Source: a bacterium (GTDB lineage: Bacteria; Zhuqueibacterota; Zhuqueibacteria; Residuimicrobiales; Residuimicrobiaceae). From it: a stretch of DNA of 43,904 nucleotides. This document shows, in pieces, positions 24,220 to 31,775 of this stretch (position 1 is its first letter; each line of letters starts with the position of its first letter). The DNA is taken from the NCBI GenBank assembly GCA_029554865.1, contig JAKPUX010000185.1, positions 1 through 43,904 on the forward strand, given 5' to 3'. The notes beneath the pieces are model-generated. The model made no database searches and was not told where the DNA came from. It saw only the letters and a list, made by a program, of their open reading frames with translations. The position numbers were made by a program, and so were the translations under genes.

Positions 24220-25228
24220 GGTTTCGATCGTCGGCGCCTCCGGCTATACCGGGTTGGAACTGGTCCGGATCCTCCTTCGCCATCCCGCCGTTGAGCTGGC
24301 CCACCTGGCCGTGCGCGAGCCCGCCGGGCAGCGCTTCTCCGACCTCTTTCCCGCCCTGCGCGGCCTCTGCGACCTGCCCCTGAGCGGACTTGATGTGGAG
24401 GCTATCGCCCAGGGCAGTGACCTCATTTTTTTCGGGCTGCCCCATACCAGCAGCATGGAATGGGTGCCCCGTTTCATGCAGCGCGGAATCAAGCTGATCG
24501 ATCTCAGCGCCGACTACCGGCTCGACCGGGCCGATCTTTACCGCACAGCCTACGGCTGCGAACACCGCCAACCTGAAGCCCTGGAGCAGTTTGTCTACGG
24601 TTTGCCCGAGTTCAACCGCTCCCGCATCGCCGCCTCCGCCGCCGTCGCCAATCCGGGCTGCTTCCCGACCAGCGTCGAGCTGGCCCTGCTGCCCGCCCTG
24701 CGGCGGGGTTTGATCGAGACCGCATCGATCATCGTCGACAGCAAGACCGGGATCTCGGGCGGGGGCAGGAGCCCCAAACCCGCCTTTCATTACCCCGAGG
24801 CCAATGAAAACCTGGCTGCATACAAGGTGGGCAGGCACCAGCATGAGCCCGAAATGGAGCAGGAGCTGGCCAAAATGGCCGGCGGCCCGGTCGATATCCT
24901 CTTCGTCCCTCATCTGGCGCCGATGACTCGCGGCATCTTCAGCACCATCTATGCGCGATTGCGCGAAACGGCGGATACCGAAGAGGTGTTAGCCCTCTAT
25001 AACGAGTACTATCGCGGTGAGCCCTTTATCCGGCTTCTCCCCGCCGGCGAGGCGCCCCAAACCCGTCATGTTAGCGGCTCCAATTTCTGCGACATCGGCA
25101 TGGCCGTGGTGGGAAGTACCCTGATCCTGATGAGCGCCATCGACAATCTGGTCAAGGGGGCCTCGGGCCAGGCGGTGCAGGATATGAACATCATGCTGGG
25201 GCTGGATGAAACCCTGGGGCTGCTCTAG
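24212..25228 (+). CDS. argC: N-acetyl-gamma-glutamyl-phosphate reductase
   Basis: A 338-residue NADPH-dependent reductase converting acetylglutamyl phosphate to the semialdehyde. The nucleotide-binding motif VSIVGASGYTGLELVRIL is at the N-terminus. The catalytic Cys is in AVANPGCFPTSVEL (about 146-159), GISGGGRSPKP is the conserved loop, and the C-terminal NLVKGASGQAVQDMN is characteristic of ArgC. The start ATG 24212 overlaps the argH stop by 8 nt and is preceded by CAGGAG, so coupling is likely. About 72 nt separate it from argJ, with no sign of a terminator. Confidence 0.97.
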   Translation: MTRVSIVGASGYTGLELVRILLRHPAVELAHLAVREPAGQRFSDLFPALRGLCDLPLSGLDVEAIAQGSDLIFFGLPHTSSMEWVPRFMQRGIKLIDLSADYRLDRADLYRTAYGCEHRQPEALEQFVYGLPEFNRSRIAASAAVANPGCFPTSVELALLPALRRGLIETASIIVDSKTGISGGGRSPKPAFHYPEANENLAAYKVGRHQHEPEMEQELAKMAGGPVDILFVPHLAPMTRGIFSTIYARLRETADTEEVLALYNEYYRGEPFIRLLPAGEAPQTRHVSGSNFCDIGMAVVGSTLILMSAIDNLVKGASGQAVQDMNIMLGLDETLGLL

Positions 25229-25300
25229 CCTGGAAGCCTCAGGAGCCCTGCGTGCGAGCCCGCGCCGGGGAGACCACATCTCAAGAAAAGGAAAAATGCA

Positions 25301-26509
25301 ATGCAGTTTCTGGACAATCCCTCCATCACCTACCCCAGGGGCTTCACCGCCGCTGCCGCCCGCGCCGGCTTTAAACGCAAACGCCGTGACCTCTGCCTGA
25401 TCGTCAGCGAGGTGCCCGCCCGCTGTTCGGCCAAATTCACCACCAACCGGGTCAAAGCCGCACCCGTCCTCGCCGGCATTGAATCCCTGCGCAGGTCGGG
25501 GGGAATGGTCCAGGCCCTGGTGATCAATTCCGGCAATGCCAACGCCGGCACCGGCGAGCAGGGGCTGCGCGATGTCCGCGACACCCTCGCCTGGATGGCC
25601 GAAAAGAGCTCCATCCCCGCCGACCTCATCCTCGCCTCCAGCACCGGGGTGATCGGCCGCTATCTGGACATGGCCAAAATGCGCAAGGCGATCGAGCGGG
25701 CGGCCGCCCGCCTCAGCATCGCCGGCGGTGCCGCCTGCGCCGAGGCGATCATGACCACCGATACCGTCGAAAAGGCCTTCACCCTGCGCCTCGAGATCGG
25801 CGGCGCGGCGGTGACCCTGAGCGGCATCACCAAGGGCTCCGGGATGATCATGCCCAACATGGCCACCACCCTTGCTTTCGTCACCTGCGACGCGGCCATC
25901 GACCACAGCCTGCTCGACGGTCTCTTCACCGCGGCGGTGGAGGAGAGCTACAACATGATCACCGTCGACGGCCACACCAGCACCAACGACACCGCCCTGA
26001 TCATGGCCAACGGCCTGGCTGGCAATGCGGAAATCATGCCCGGCACAGCGGAAGCGGAGCTGTTCGGCGAGGCTCTCAAGACCCTGATGCTGGCCATGGC
26101 CAGGGCGGTGGTGCGCGACGGCGAGGGGGCGACCAAATTCGTCACTATCCGGGTCGGTCAGGCCGAGAGCGCGACCGCGGCCAGGACCATCGCCTTCGCG
26201 ATCGCCAACTCACCCCTGGTCAAGACCGCCCTCTTTGGTCAGGACCCCAACTGGGGCCGCATCCTTTCGGCCGCGGGCATGGCCGGGCCCGACTTTGATC
26301 CGGACCGCAGCGATCTCATGATCAACCACACCTATATCTTCTCCCAGGGCAACCCGGTGATGCTCTCCCGCCGTGAGATGATGGCCCTGATGGCCCCGAA
26401 GGAGATCGACATCGAACTGAATCTCTTCACGGGCGGCCACTCCGCCGTGGTCTACACCTCGGATCTCTCCTACGACTATGTCAAGATCAACGCAGAGTAC
26501 CACACCTGA
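25301..26509 (+). CDS. argJ: Bifunctional ornithine acetyltransferase / N-acetylglutamate synthase
   Basis: A 402-residue Ntn-type enzyme that transfers acetyl from N-acetylornithine to glutamate, recycling the acetyl group. Autoprocessing is expected before the Thr nucleophile in GSGMIMPNMATTLAFV (about 185-200), close to the usual KGSGM..PNMATML signature. Other hallmarks are LVINSGNANAGTGEQG, SSTGVIGRYL, the MTTDT motif and FGQDPNWGRILSAAGMAG. The conserved end NAEYHT is complete. The presence of ArgJ implies the cyclic pathway, with no separate argE needed. AAAAGGAAAAA precedes the ATG; argB follows after 15 nt. Confidence 0.97.
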   Translation: MQFLDNPSITYPRGFTAAAARAGFKRKRRDLCLIVSEVPARCSAKFTTNRVKAAPVLAGIESLRRSGGMVQALVINSGNANAGTGEQGLRDVRDTLAWMAEKSSIPADLILASSTGVIGRYLDMAKMRKAIERAAARLSIAGGAACAEAIMTTDTVEKAFTLRLEIGGAAVTLSGITKGSGMIMPNMATTLAFVTCDAAIDHSLLDGLFTAAVEESYNMITVDGHTSTNDTALIMANGLAGNAEIMPGTAEAELFGEALKTLMLAMARAVVRDGEGATKFVTIRVGQAESATAARTIAFAIANSPLVKTALFGQDPNWGRILSAAGMAGPDFDPDRSDLMINHTYIFSQGNPVMLSRREMMALMAPKEIDIELNLFTGGHSAVVYTSDLSYDYVKINAEYHT

Positions 26510-26524
26510 AGGACAGGGGTCACC

Positions 26525-27403
26525 ATGCAAAAGTACATCGAAAAAGCACGGGTCTTGATGGAAGCCATGCCCTACATTCAGGCCTTCCGCGGCAAGACCA
26601 TGATCGTCAAGTTCGGGGGGAGTATCATGGAGAGCGAGACCGCTATGCGGGAGGTTCTTCAGGATGTGGTTTTTATGAAGCTGATCGGCATCCGCCCCGT
26701 GCTCATCCACGGCGGCGGGCCGGCAATCAGCGCCGGCATGAAAGCGCGGGGCATCCCCCCGCGTTTCGTCAGCGGCCTGCGCGTCACCGACAGCGAGACC
26801 ATGGAGCTGGTGGAGGATATCCTCGCCCACAAGATCAACGCCCAGATCGTCACCCTGCTCAACGATTTGCAGGGGGAAGCTGTCGGGGTCTCGGGCCGCG
26901 ACCACCAGATGATCAAGGTCGACAAGCTGATGCCCGAGGTGGAGGGCGAAAAGATGGACATCGGCCGGGTCGGCCGGGTGCGTTATATCAACACGGATCT
27001 GCTGCGGGAGTACCTCGACCGGGGCAGGATACCGGTGATCGCCCCGATCGGGGTCGGGGATGACGGCCTGAGCTACAATATCAACGGCGACCTGGCGGCG
27101 GGCGAGATCGCCTCCTCGCTCGGGGCCTGGAAGCTGGTCTACATGACCGACACCCCCGGCATTCTGCGCGAGCAGGGGGATGAGCAGACCCTGATCAGCA
27201 CCATCAACCGTGACCAGGCCGAGGAGCTGATCAGCAAGGGCGTCATCAGTGGCGGCATGATCCCCAAGGTGCAGTCCTGCCTGGCCGCCCTGCAGTTCGG
27301 GGTCAACAAGGGCCACATCATCGACGGCAGAATCCGCCACTCCCTCCTGCTGGAAATCTTTACCCCCAAGGGCATCGGCACGGAGATTCTAAAAAACAGC
27401 TAG
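26525..27403 (+). CDS. argB: Acetylglutamate kinase
   Basis: A 292-residue amino-acid kinase phosphorylating N-acetylglutamate with ATP. Conserved regions are MIVKFGGSIME (phosphate-binding Lys), LIHGGGPAIS, the substrate-binding VSGLRVTDSETMELVEDIL, INGDLAAGEIA and TDTPGIL. GVISGGMIPKVQSCLAAL near the C-terminus is typical of ArgB. The N-terminal extension MQKYIEKARVLMEAMPYI (about 20 residues before the kinase fold) is of the kind that forms the interlocked N-helix in arginine-inhibited hexameric kinases, so feedback control by arginine is plausible. It is the last arg gene, with 5 bp between its end and a convergent hydrolase gene. Confidence 0.97.
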   Translation: MQKYIEKARVLMEAMPYIQAFRGKTMIVKFGGSIMESETAMREVLQDVVFMKLIGIRPVLIHGGGPAISAGMKARGIPPRFVSGLRVTDSETMELVEDILAHKINAQIVTLLNDLQGEAVGVSGRDHQMIKVDKLMPEVEGEKMDIGRVGRVRYINTDLLREYLDRGRIPVIAPIGVGDDGLSYNINGDLAAGEIASSLGAWKLVYMTDTPGILREQGDEQTLISTINRDQAEELISKGVISGGMIPKVQSCLAALQFGVNKGHIIDGRIRHSLLLEIFTPKGIGTEILKNS

Positions 27404-27408
27404 GCGAC

Positions 27409-28395
27409 TCAGGAGGGGCTGAAAAGGCGGCTCCCCCACTCCCAGGCCTTGAAGAGGGCATCATTGCGGCGGATGGCGGCGGGACTCTCCCCGGCGCTGA
27501 TGAAATTGAAACAGAGGCGCGCCAGCTCCGGGGTGCGCAGATAGCCGTAGGCCTTGTGGGGATTGGGATCGCCATCGATGGCATAGTCGTTAAAGACCTC
27601 GATGTCGGTGACCCCCACCCCACCGGGATTGGGGACGAAATCGTCGGCAAGCTGGTAGTTGAGGGCCACCTTGTCGGCAAGATCGGCGAGATTGTACCAG
27701 TTATGGGTGACGGGCGCCGGTGCAGCGAGCTTTCCCCCCGGGGCCAGTTTCTGCTCGAGGCGGATATTGTGCATGATCAGGGGCATGCCCAGGGGAGAAC
27801 CGATGGTGATCAGGGTATGAACCTGCACCCCTGGCGGGGCGCTGCTGAGCACGTCGTAGGCGATGATCGAGCCCATGGAGTGGGCGATGAGAAGGATCTC
27901 CTTGCTGCTGTGTTCGCGGAGTTTGTTCGCCAGCCGCGTCCGCACGATATCCCGATAGGCCAGCGCAGCACCCGGGGCGATCTCGAGGCTGTTGGTGTAA
28001 TAGGCCTCCAGCTCGACGAAGAAACGGCGCAGCACCAGGTCGTTGAGCTGCTTCCAGAGCAGCGAGGATCCCTCATCGGGATCCAGACGCATGATTTGTT
28101 TCTCGACGAGATCGAGGATCTTCTTGCGCACCGGCCGGGAGGAGGGAACAGGCCCACCCGGCGAGGGCCGGTAGGGCTCCTCGAGATAGCGCGCGTCCCC
28201 ACGGTCGCGGATGGCGGGATCATAGGGTATGCGATGGAGAATGTCCGCCCAGTAGACTGTTTCGAAGGGCAGCCGGCGTCTGGGATGGCCGATGGCGCGA
28301 AATCCCTCGTAAAGGCTCCTCCTCCACCAGCGGTGCAGCACATCTGCCGCGGGCTTGTTGCCCAGTCCGTGAATGCCGATGATGACGCGTTTCAT
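27409..28395 (-). CDS. Alpha/beta hydrolase, lipase-like
   Basis: A 328-residue protein. The N-terminal VIIGIHGLGNKPA is the oxyanion-hole region, and LIAHSMGSIIAYDVL (about 165-180) carries the nucleophile Ser. A second-half TLITIGSPLG and LADLADKVALN probably give the acidic residue, and ADDFVPNPGGVGV a further loop. This is the layout of PGAP1/lipase-like hydrolases; the substrate cannot be named. No signal peptide is present, so it is likely cytoplasmic. Its start codon directly follows the stop of the phospholipase D-like gene upstream (TGA immediately before ATG), so the two are translationally coupled and probably act on the same lipid pathway (inference). Confidence 0.8.
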   Translation of the reverse strand: MKRVIIGIHGLGNKPAADVLHRWWRRSLYEGFRAIGHPRRRLPFETVYWADILHRIPYDPAIRDRGDARYLEEPYRPSPGGPVPSSRPVRKKILDLVEKQIMRLDPDEGSSLLWKQLNDLVLRRFFVELEAYYTNSLEIAPGAALAYRDIVRTRLANKLREHSSKEILLIAHSMGSIIAYDVLSSAPPGVQVHTLITIGSPLGMPLIMHNIRLEQKLAPGGKLAAPAPVTHNWYNLADLADKVALNYQLADDFVPNPGGVGVTDIEVFNDYAIDGDPNPHKAYGYLRTPELARLCFNFISAGESPAAIRRNDALFKAWEWGSRLFSPS

Positions 28396-29880
28396 TCATT
28401 CCTTCTGTTTGCTTTTCAGATAGAGGGCACAGCCGCGGCCGAGCAAAACCAGCCCGAACCAGGCGAAGAGAAACAGGATTGGATAGAGCAGAAGCGCCGG
28501 GAGCCAGAGAGCGAGAGCGGCCAGGAGGAGGAAGAGCACTCCGATCAGGGTCATCAGCCGGGCCTCGATCTGGCCGAGGAGGCGGCGGCCGGTGAAGGCC
28601 GCGCCCACGGCGTGTCCGATGCGCACCGCTCCGGCGGCTGCACGCCCGGCGCTGCCTGATCCGCTGGTGATGGTGCGGGCGGGATGGGGCGGCTCTCCCG
28701 GCGCCAGCACCCGCTGTTTTCTGCTCAGCACCACCTCGGTCGCATTGTCCAGATCCGCGAGATACATCGCCTCCATCCCGGCAGCGAAATGCTCATCCTC
28801 CACCACGACATCGAGTTCGCAGTTGCTAAGCCAGCTCGAGATATTGAGGTTGCTCGACCCGACGCGCGCCCAGTGGCGGTCGGCGAGAGCGGTCTTGGCA
28901 TGGAGCATGGTGCCGTTCCACTCAAAGACGCGCACCCCCGATTCGAGCAATGTGCGGTAGCCGGCGCGGGAGAGGGCTTTGACCACGGGGATATCGGTGG
29001 CATTGGGCACCAGCAGGCGCACATCGACCCCGTCCACGGCCGCCGAGCGCAGGGCCTGCACGTAGGGGGTGTTGCCGGCGTAGTAGGCGTCGGTCAGCCA
29101 GAGCCGCTCACGGGCGAGAGCAGCGACGAGCTGATCGAGACGGAAAAGGCCGGCGGTGGCCGGAATATTGGCGACGACGCGGAGGCTGGCCGTCCCGGCC
29201 GGGGCGATGATCCCGCCGGCGCCCTCCTCCCCGTCGGGGAGTTCCTCCCCGGTCATCGCCCAGACCTGGGCGAAGGCCTTTTCAATGTCAGCGACCGCGG
29301 GCCCATGCACCTCCACCCCGGTATCGCGCCAGGGCTCGATTTTTTTGGCGGGGAGCCCCTCCCAGGCCATGCCGATGCAGAGCCCGGAGACGTAGCCGAC
29401 CTGGCCGTCCACCGCCAGCATCTTGCGGTGGTCGCGCGAGAGCCAGCCGAGGGGACGATCAAGGCGCGGACGGTTGAAGCAGCGCACCTGAATGCCGCCA
29501 GCGCGCAGCCGCTCCCAGAAGGCGCCAGGGGTCTTGCCGAATCCCCCCAGCCAGTCGTAGATGACCCGGACGCATACTCCTTCAGCAGCCTTTTGCAGCA
29601 GGGCATCGGCGAATCTGCGGCCGGTCGCATCCCCATAAATGATATAACTCTCGAGATGGATATGCTTCCGGGCCGCGGCGATCGCCTCCAGCCAGGCCGG
29701 ATAGTTTTCGGCTGCATCCTTGAGCAGGCGGATGCGGTTGCCGGGAATGAGGGGCGCTCCAGCCGCTCTTGAAAAGGCGCGGTTGGCCGATTCGCGCAGA
29801 TCCCTCCAGCTCACCTGCTGATGATCGATCTCCGGCGCGGCCGCCTGCGCGCGCCTCCTGTCCACTCTGGTCATCTCCAT
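28396..29880 (-). CDS. Phospholipase D / cardiolipin synthase-like protein
   Basis: A 494-residue protein with two complete HKD motifs: HRKMLAVD (His about 151) and HAKTALAD (His about 327), each HxKx4D and each followed by the usual G-S-x-N region (GSSNLNISSW after the second). The catalytic part begins around residue 48 (IRLLKDAAENYPAWLEAI). The C-terminus has a hydrophobic pair of segments (LMTLIGVLFLLLAALALWLP and LFLFAWFGLVLLG). E. coli cardiolipin synthases carry their membrane spans at the N-terminus, so the anchor is at the other end here. Phosphatidyl transfer or lipid hydrolysis is likely; cardiolipin synthesis is not proven. ATG 29880 has GGGAG 9 nt upstream; ATG 29874 is an alternative start. 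Confidence 0.85.
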   Translation of the reverse strand: MEMTRVDRRRAQAAAPEIDHQQVSWRDLRESANRAFSRAAGAPLIPGNRIRLLKDAAENYPAWLEAIAAARKHIHLESYIIYGDATGRRFADALLQKAAEGVCVRVIYDWLGGFGKTPGAFWERLRAGGIQVRCFNRPRLDRPLGWLSRDHRKMLAVDGQVGYVSGLCIGMAWEGLPAKKIEPWRDTGVEVHGPAVADIEKAFAQVWAMTGEELPDGEEGAGGIIAPAGTASLRVVANIPATAGLFRLDQLVAALARERLWLTDAYYAGNTPYVQALRSAAVDGVDVRLLVPNATDIPVVKALSRAGYRTLLESGVRVFEWNGTMLHAKTALADRHWARVGSSNLNISSWLSNCELDVVVEDEHFAAGMEAMYLADLDNATEVVLSRKQRVLAPGEPPHPARTITSGSGSAGRAAAGAVRIGHAVGAAFTGRRLLGQIEARLMTLIGVLFLLLAALALWLPALLLYPILFLFAWFGLVLLGRGCALYLKSKQKE

Positions 29881-30050
29881 GTCGGGGCTCTCCCACGGAA
29901 ATTAGCCAATCAGGGCGCAAAAATCAAGGCAAATAAAAGCAGGCGCACTACCTTGATGCCCCTCAAATAAGAGTCCCACCTGCATGTAATTATAAAAAAG
30001 CGGTTCAAGGTGGGAACCAGATTTCTTGGGGTAATCCGGCCCGGAACCCC

Positions 30051-30079
30051 TTGCAATTGAGCCCAAATATCATTATTAT
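30051..30079 (+). promoter_or_regulatory. Predicted promoter for lipid kinase gene
   Basis: TTGCAA (30051-30056), 17-bp spacer, TATTAT (30074-30079). It implies a short leader of about 28 nt before ATG 30114. Confidence 0.5.
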
Positions 30080-30113
30080 AGATCAAACGGTTCCCCACAA
30101 GAATGGATGGCCC

Positions 30114-30998
30114 ATGAAGCTGCTCATGCTCTCCAATCCCCTGGCCGGCCGCAGACGCGGGCTGGCCGTCGCCGAAAAATCCCTCGAGATGCTCCGGCAG
30201 CGAGGTCATACGGTGGAAAATATCTTTTCCGATCGCCCCGGCCACCTCGTCGAGGTGGCGGCTAAGGAGGTCAACGGAGCCTGGGATGGCATCATCGCCC
30301 TCGGCGGTGACGGCACCCTCTTCGAGGTCATCAACGGCATGATGAAGGGCAATCCGGAGCTGCCCATCCCCCTCGGTGTGCTGCCGGCCGGCACGGGCAA
30401 CTCCTTTTCGCGCGACCTCGGCATCGGCACCCACGCCGACGCCATCGAACTGATCGCCGCGGGCGCGACACGGCCCGTCGACCTCGGTGAGTGCCGCTGC
30501 GACGACACCAGCTTCGTCTTCATCAACATCCTCGGCTTCGGTTTTGTCGCCGATGTGGCGCAAAAGGCCTACAGCTACCGGAAGTGGGGAGCCCTCAACT
30601 ATGTCATCGGGGTCTTTATTATCACCCGGAATCTCAAGAGCTACCCCCTCGAATTCGAAATCGACGGCCGCTCCTTCCAGCGCGACAATATCTTTGTCGA
30701 GATCAGCAACAGCCGCAAGACCGGTGGCGACATGATCATGGCCCCGGATGCCAGCATCGATGACGGCCTCCTCGATGTTGTCATCCTCAACAAGCTGTCG
30801 CGCCTGCGCCTGCTCTCCGCCCTGCCAAGGATCTTTGCGGGCACCCATCTGAAAATGAAGGAGGTCGAGCATTTCACCGCCAGCACCATGAGCTTCCGCA
30901 CCACCCCGGCCAAGGTGCTCACCCCGGACGGCGAAATCACCGGCACCACCCCGATCACAGTCAACGTCCTGCCCGGCAAAATCCGCGTCTTCGGATGA
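30114..30998 (+). CDS. Diacylglycerol/lipid kinase family protein (YegS-like)
   Basis: A 294-residue lipid kinase. The nucleotide-binding GGDGTLFEVINGM lies near residues 63-75, and LPAGTGNSFSRDLGIGTHAD is the conserved GTxN loop. The second domain has NILGFGFVADVAQKAY and MIMAPDASIDDGLLDVVIL, typical of the DAGK/LCB5/YegS family. The C-terminal TPDGEITGTTPI is also conserved. It phosphorylates diacylglycerol or a related lipid alcohol. I start at ATG 30114 because the preceding in-frame codons lie in the promoter region. It is divergent from the phospholipase D gene, with about 230 bp between them. The region 29881-30050 holds no gene. Confidence 0.92.
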   Translation: MKLLMLSNPLAGRRRGLAVAEKSLEMLRQRGHTVENIFSDRPGHLVEVAAKEVNGAWDGIIALGGDGTLFEVINGMMKGNPELPIPLGVLPAGTGNSFSRDLGIGTHADAIELIAAGATRPVDLGECRCDDTSFVFINILGFGFVADVAQKAYSYRKWGALNYVIGVFIITRNLKSYPLEFEIDGRSFQRDNIFVEISNSRKTGGDMIMAPDASIDDGLLDVVILNKLSRLRLLSALPRIFAGTHLKMKEVEHFTASTMSFRTTPAKVLTPDGEITGTTPITVNVLPGKIRVFG

Positions 30999-31083
30999 TG
31001 GGCGCGTCGGGGGAAAAATGGATCAAAAGAGATGCGCACCCGCCCGGCGGGCATGGGCGCTCAGGAAGCAAAGCAAATACTTC

Positions 31084-31112
31084 TTGATTTTATCATAAGA
31101 TAAACTTAAATT
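31084..31112 (+). promoter_or_regulatory. Predicted promoter for small outer-membrane-type protein
   Basis: TTGATT (31084-31089), 17-bp spacer, TAAATT (31107-31112). An inverted repeat TTTATC - ATAA - GATAAA (31089-31104) lies in the spacer. Confidence 0.45.
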
Positions 31113-31196
31113 TTGCAGCAAGTGTCGCGATAATGCAGAGCAGGCCCGGCTCCATACGGACCGGCGAGAGCATAGACCTAGACAAGGAGCAACCAG

Positions 31197-31700
31197 ATGA
31201 AGATGAAAAAAGTACTGTTGATCGCCGTCCTCATGCTGGCCTTCGCCAGCGGCAGCTATGCCAACGGCATCGGCCTGCAGTACAACCTCAACGCCGGCGA
31301 ACTCTACACCAACGGCATCGCCATCAACATGAAAATGGACGACCAGCCGCTCGTGCTCGCCCTCAGCTACTACCTCGGCGACCAGAAAACCCTGGGCTTG
31401 ACCGCCGACTACTGGCTCTTTAACAACCGCATTACGGTTACCGGCAATTCGGATGTCAACTGGTTCGCCGGGGTCGGGGCCTTCCTGAGCACACGCTTCG
31501 ATGATGATGATAAAACCAAAGAGGATGACAAGGGCATGAAGGGCGGCGTGCGCATTCCCCTCGGCGTAAATATGATGATCGATAAAAAAATCGAACCCTT
31601 CTTCCAGGTCGTTCCGTCGATCGGACTCCATTTCTCTCCCAACATCGGCGCGACCCACCTCTATTTTCCGATGAGCATCGGTTTCCGCATCTGGTTCTGA
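31197..31700 (+). CDS. Small exported beta-barrel-like protein
   Basis: A 167-residue protein. The signal peptide is MKMKKVLLIAVLMLAFASGS, cleavage near SYA-N. The mature part is rich in alternating residues (LVLALSYYLG, LGLTADYWLF, ITVTGNSDVNWFAGVGAFLS) and ends in Phe (MSIGFRIWF), as expected for an outer-membrane beta barrel. At about 145 mature residues it would be a small barrel of roughly eight strands. An acidic and lysine-rich loop (FDDDDKTKEDDKG) sits between strands. Function unknown. CAAGGAG precedes the ATG, and a clear terminator follows. Confidence 0.72.
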   Translation: MKMKKVLLIAVLMLAFASGSYANGIGLQYNLNAGELYTNGIAINMKMDDQPLVLALSYYLGDQKTLGLTADYWLFNNRITVTGNSDVNWFAGVGAFLSTRFDDDDKTKEDDKGMKGGVRIPLGVNMMIDKKIEPFFQVVPSIGLHFSPNIGATHLYFPMSIGFRIWF

Positions 31701-31720
31701 TTCCGCAAGCCTCTTTTTCG

Positions 31721-31750
31721 AGCCCCCGGCTCCGCGGCCGGGGGCTTTTT
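31721..31750 (+). terminator. Rho-independent terminator after the small barrel gene
   Basis: AGCCCCCGGC (31721-31730), loop TCCGCG, GCCGGGGGCT (31737-31746), then T-run. Confidence 0.9.
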
Positions 31751-31775
31751 CATTCTACCAGCTGAGGGGACGCTT

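Noticed and set aside
27556-28659. Plus-strand open frame opposite the hydrolase
   Set aside because: Composition typical of antisense frames, no start-site support, and the minus strand encodes a recognisable hydrolase and phospholipase D.
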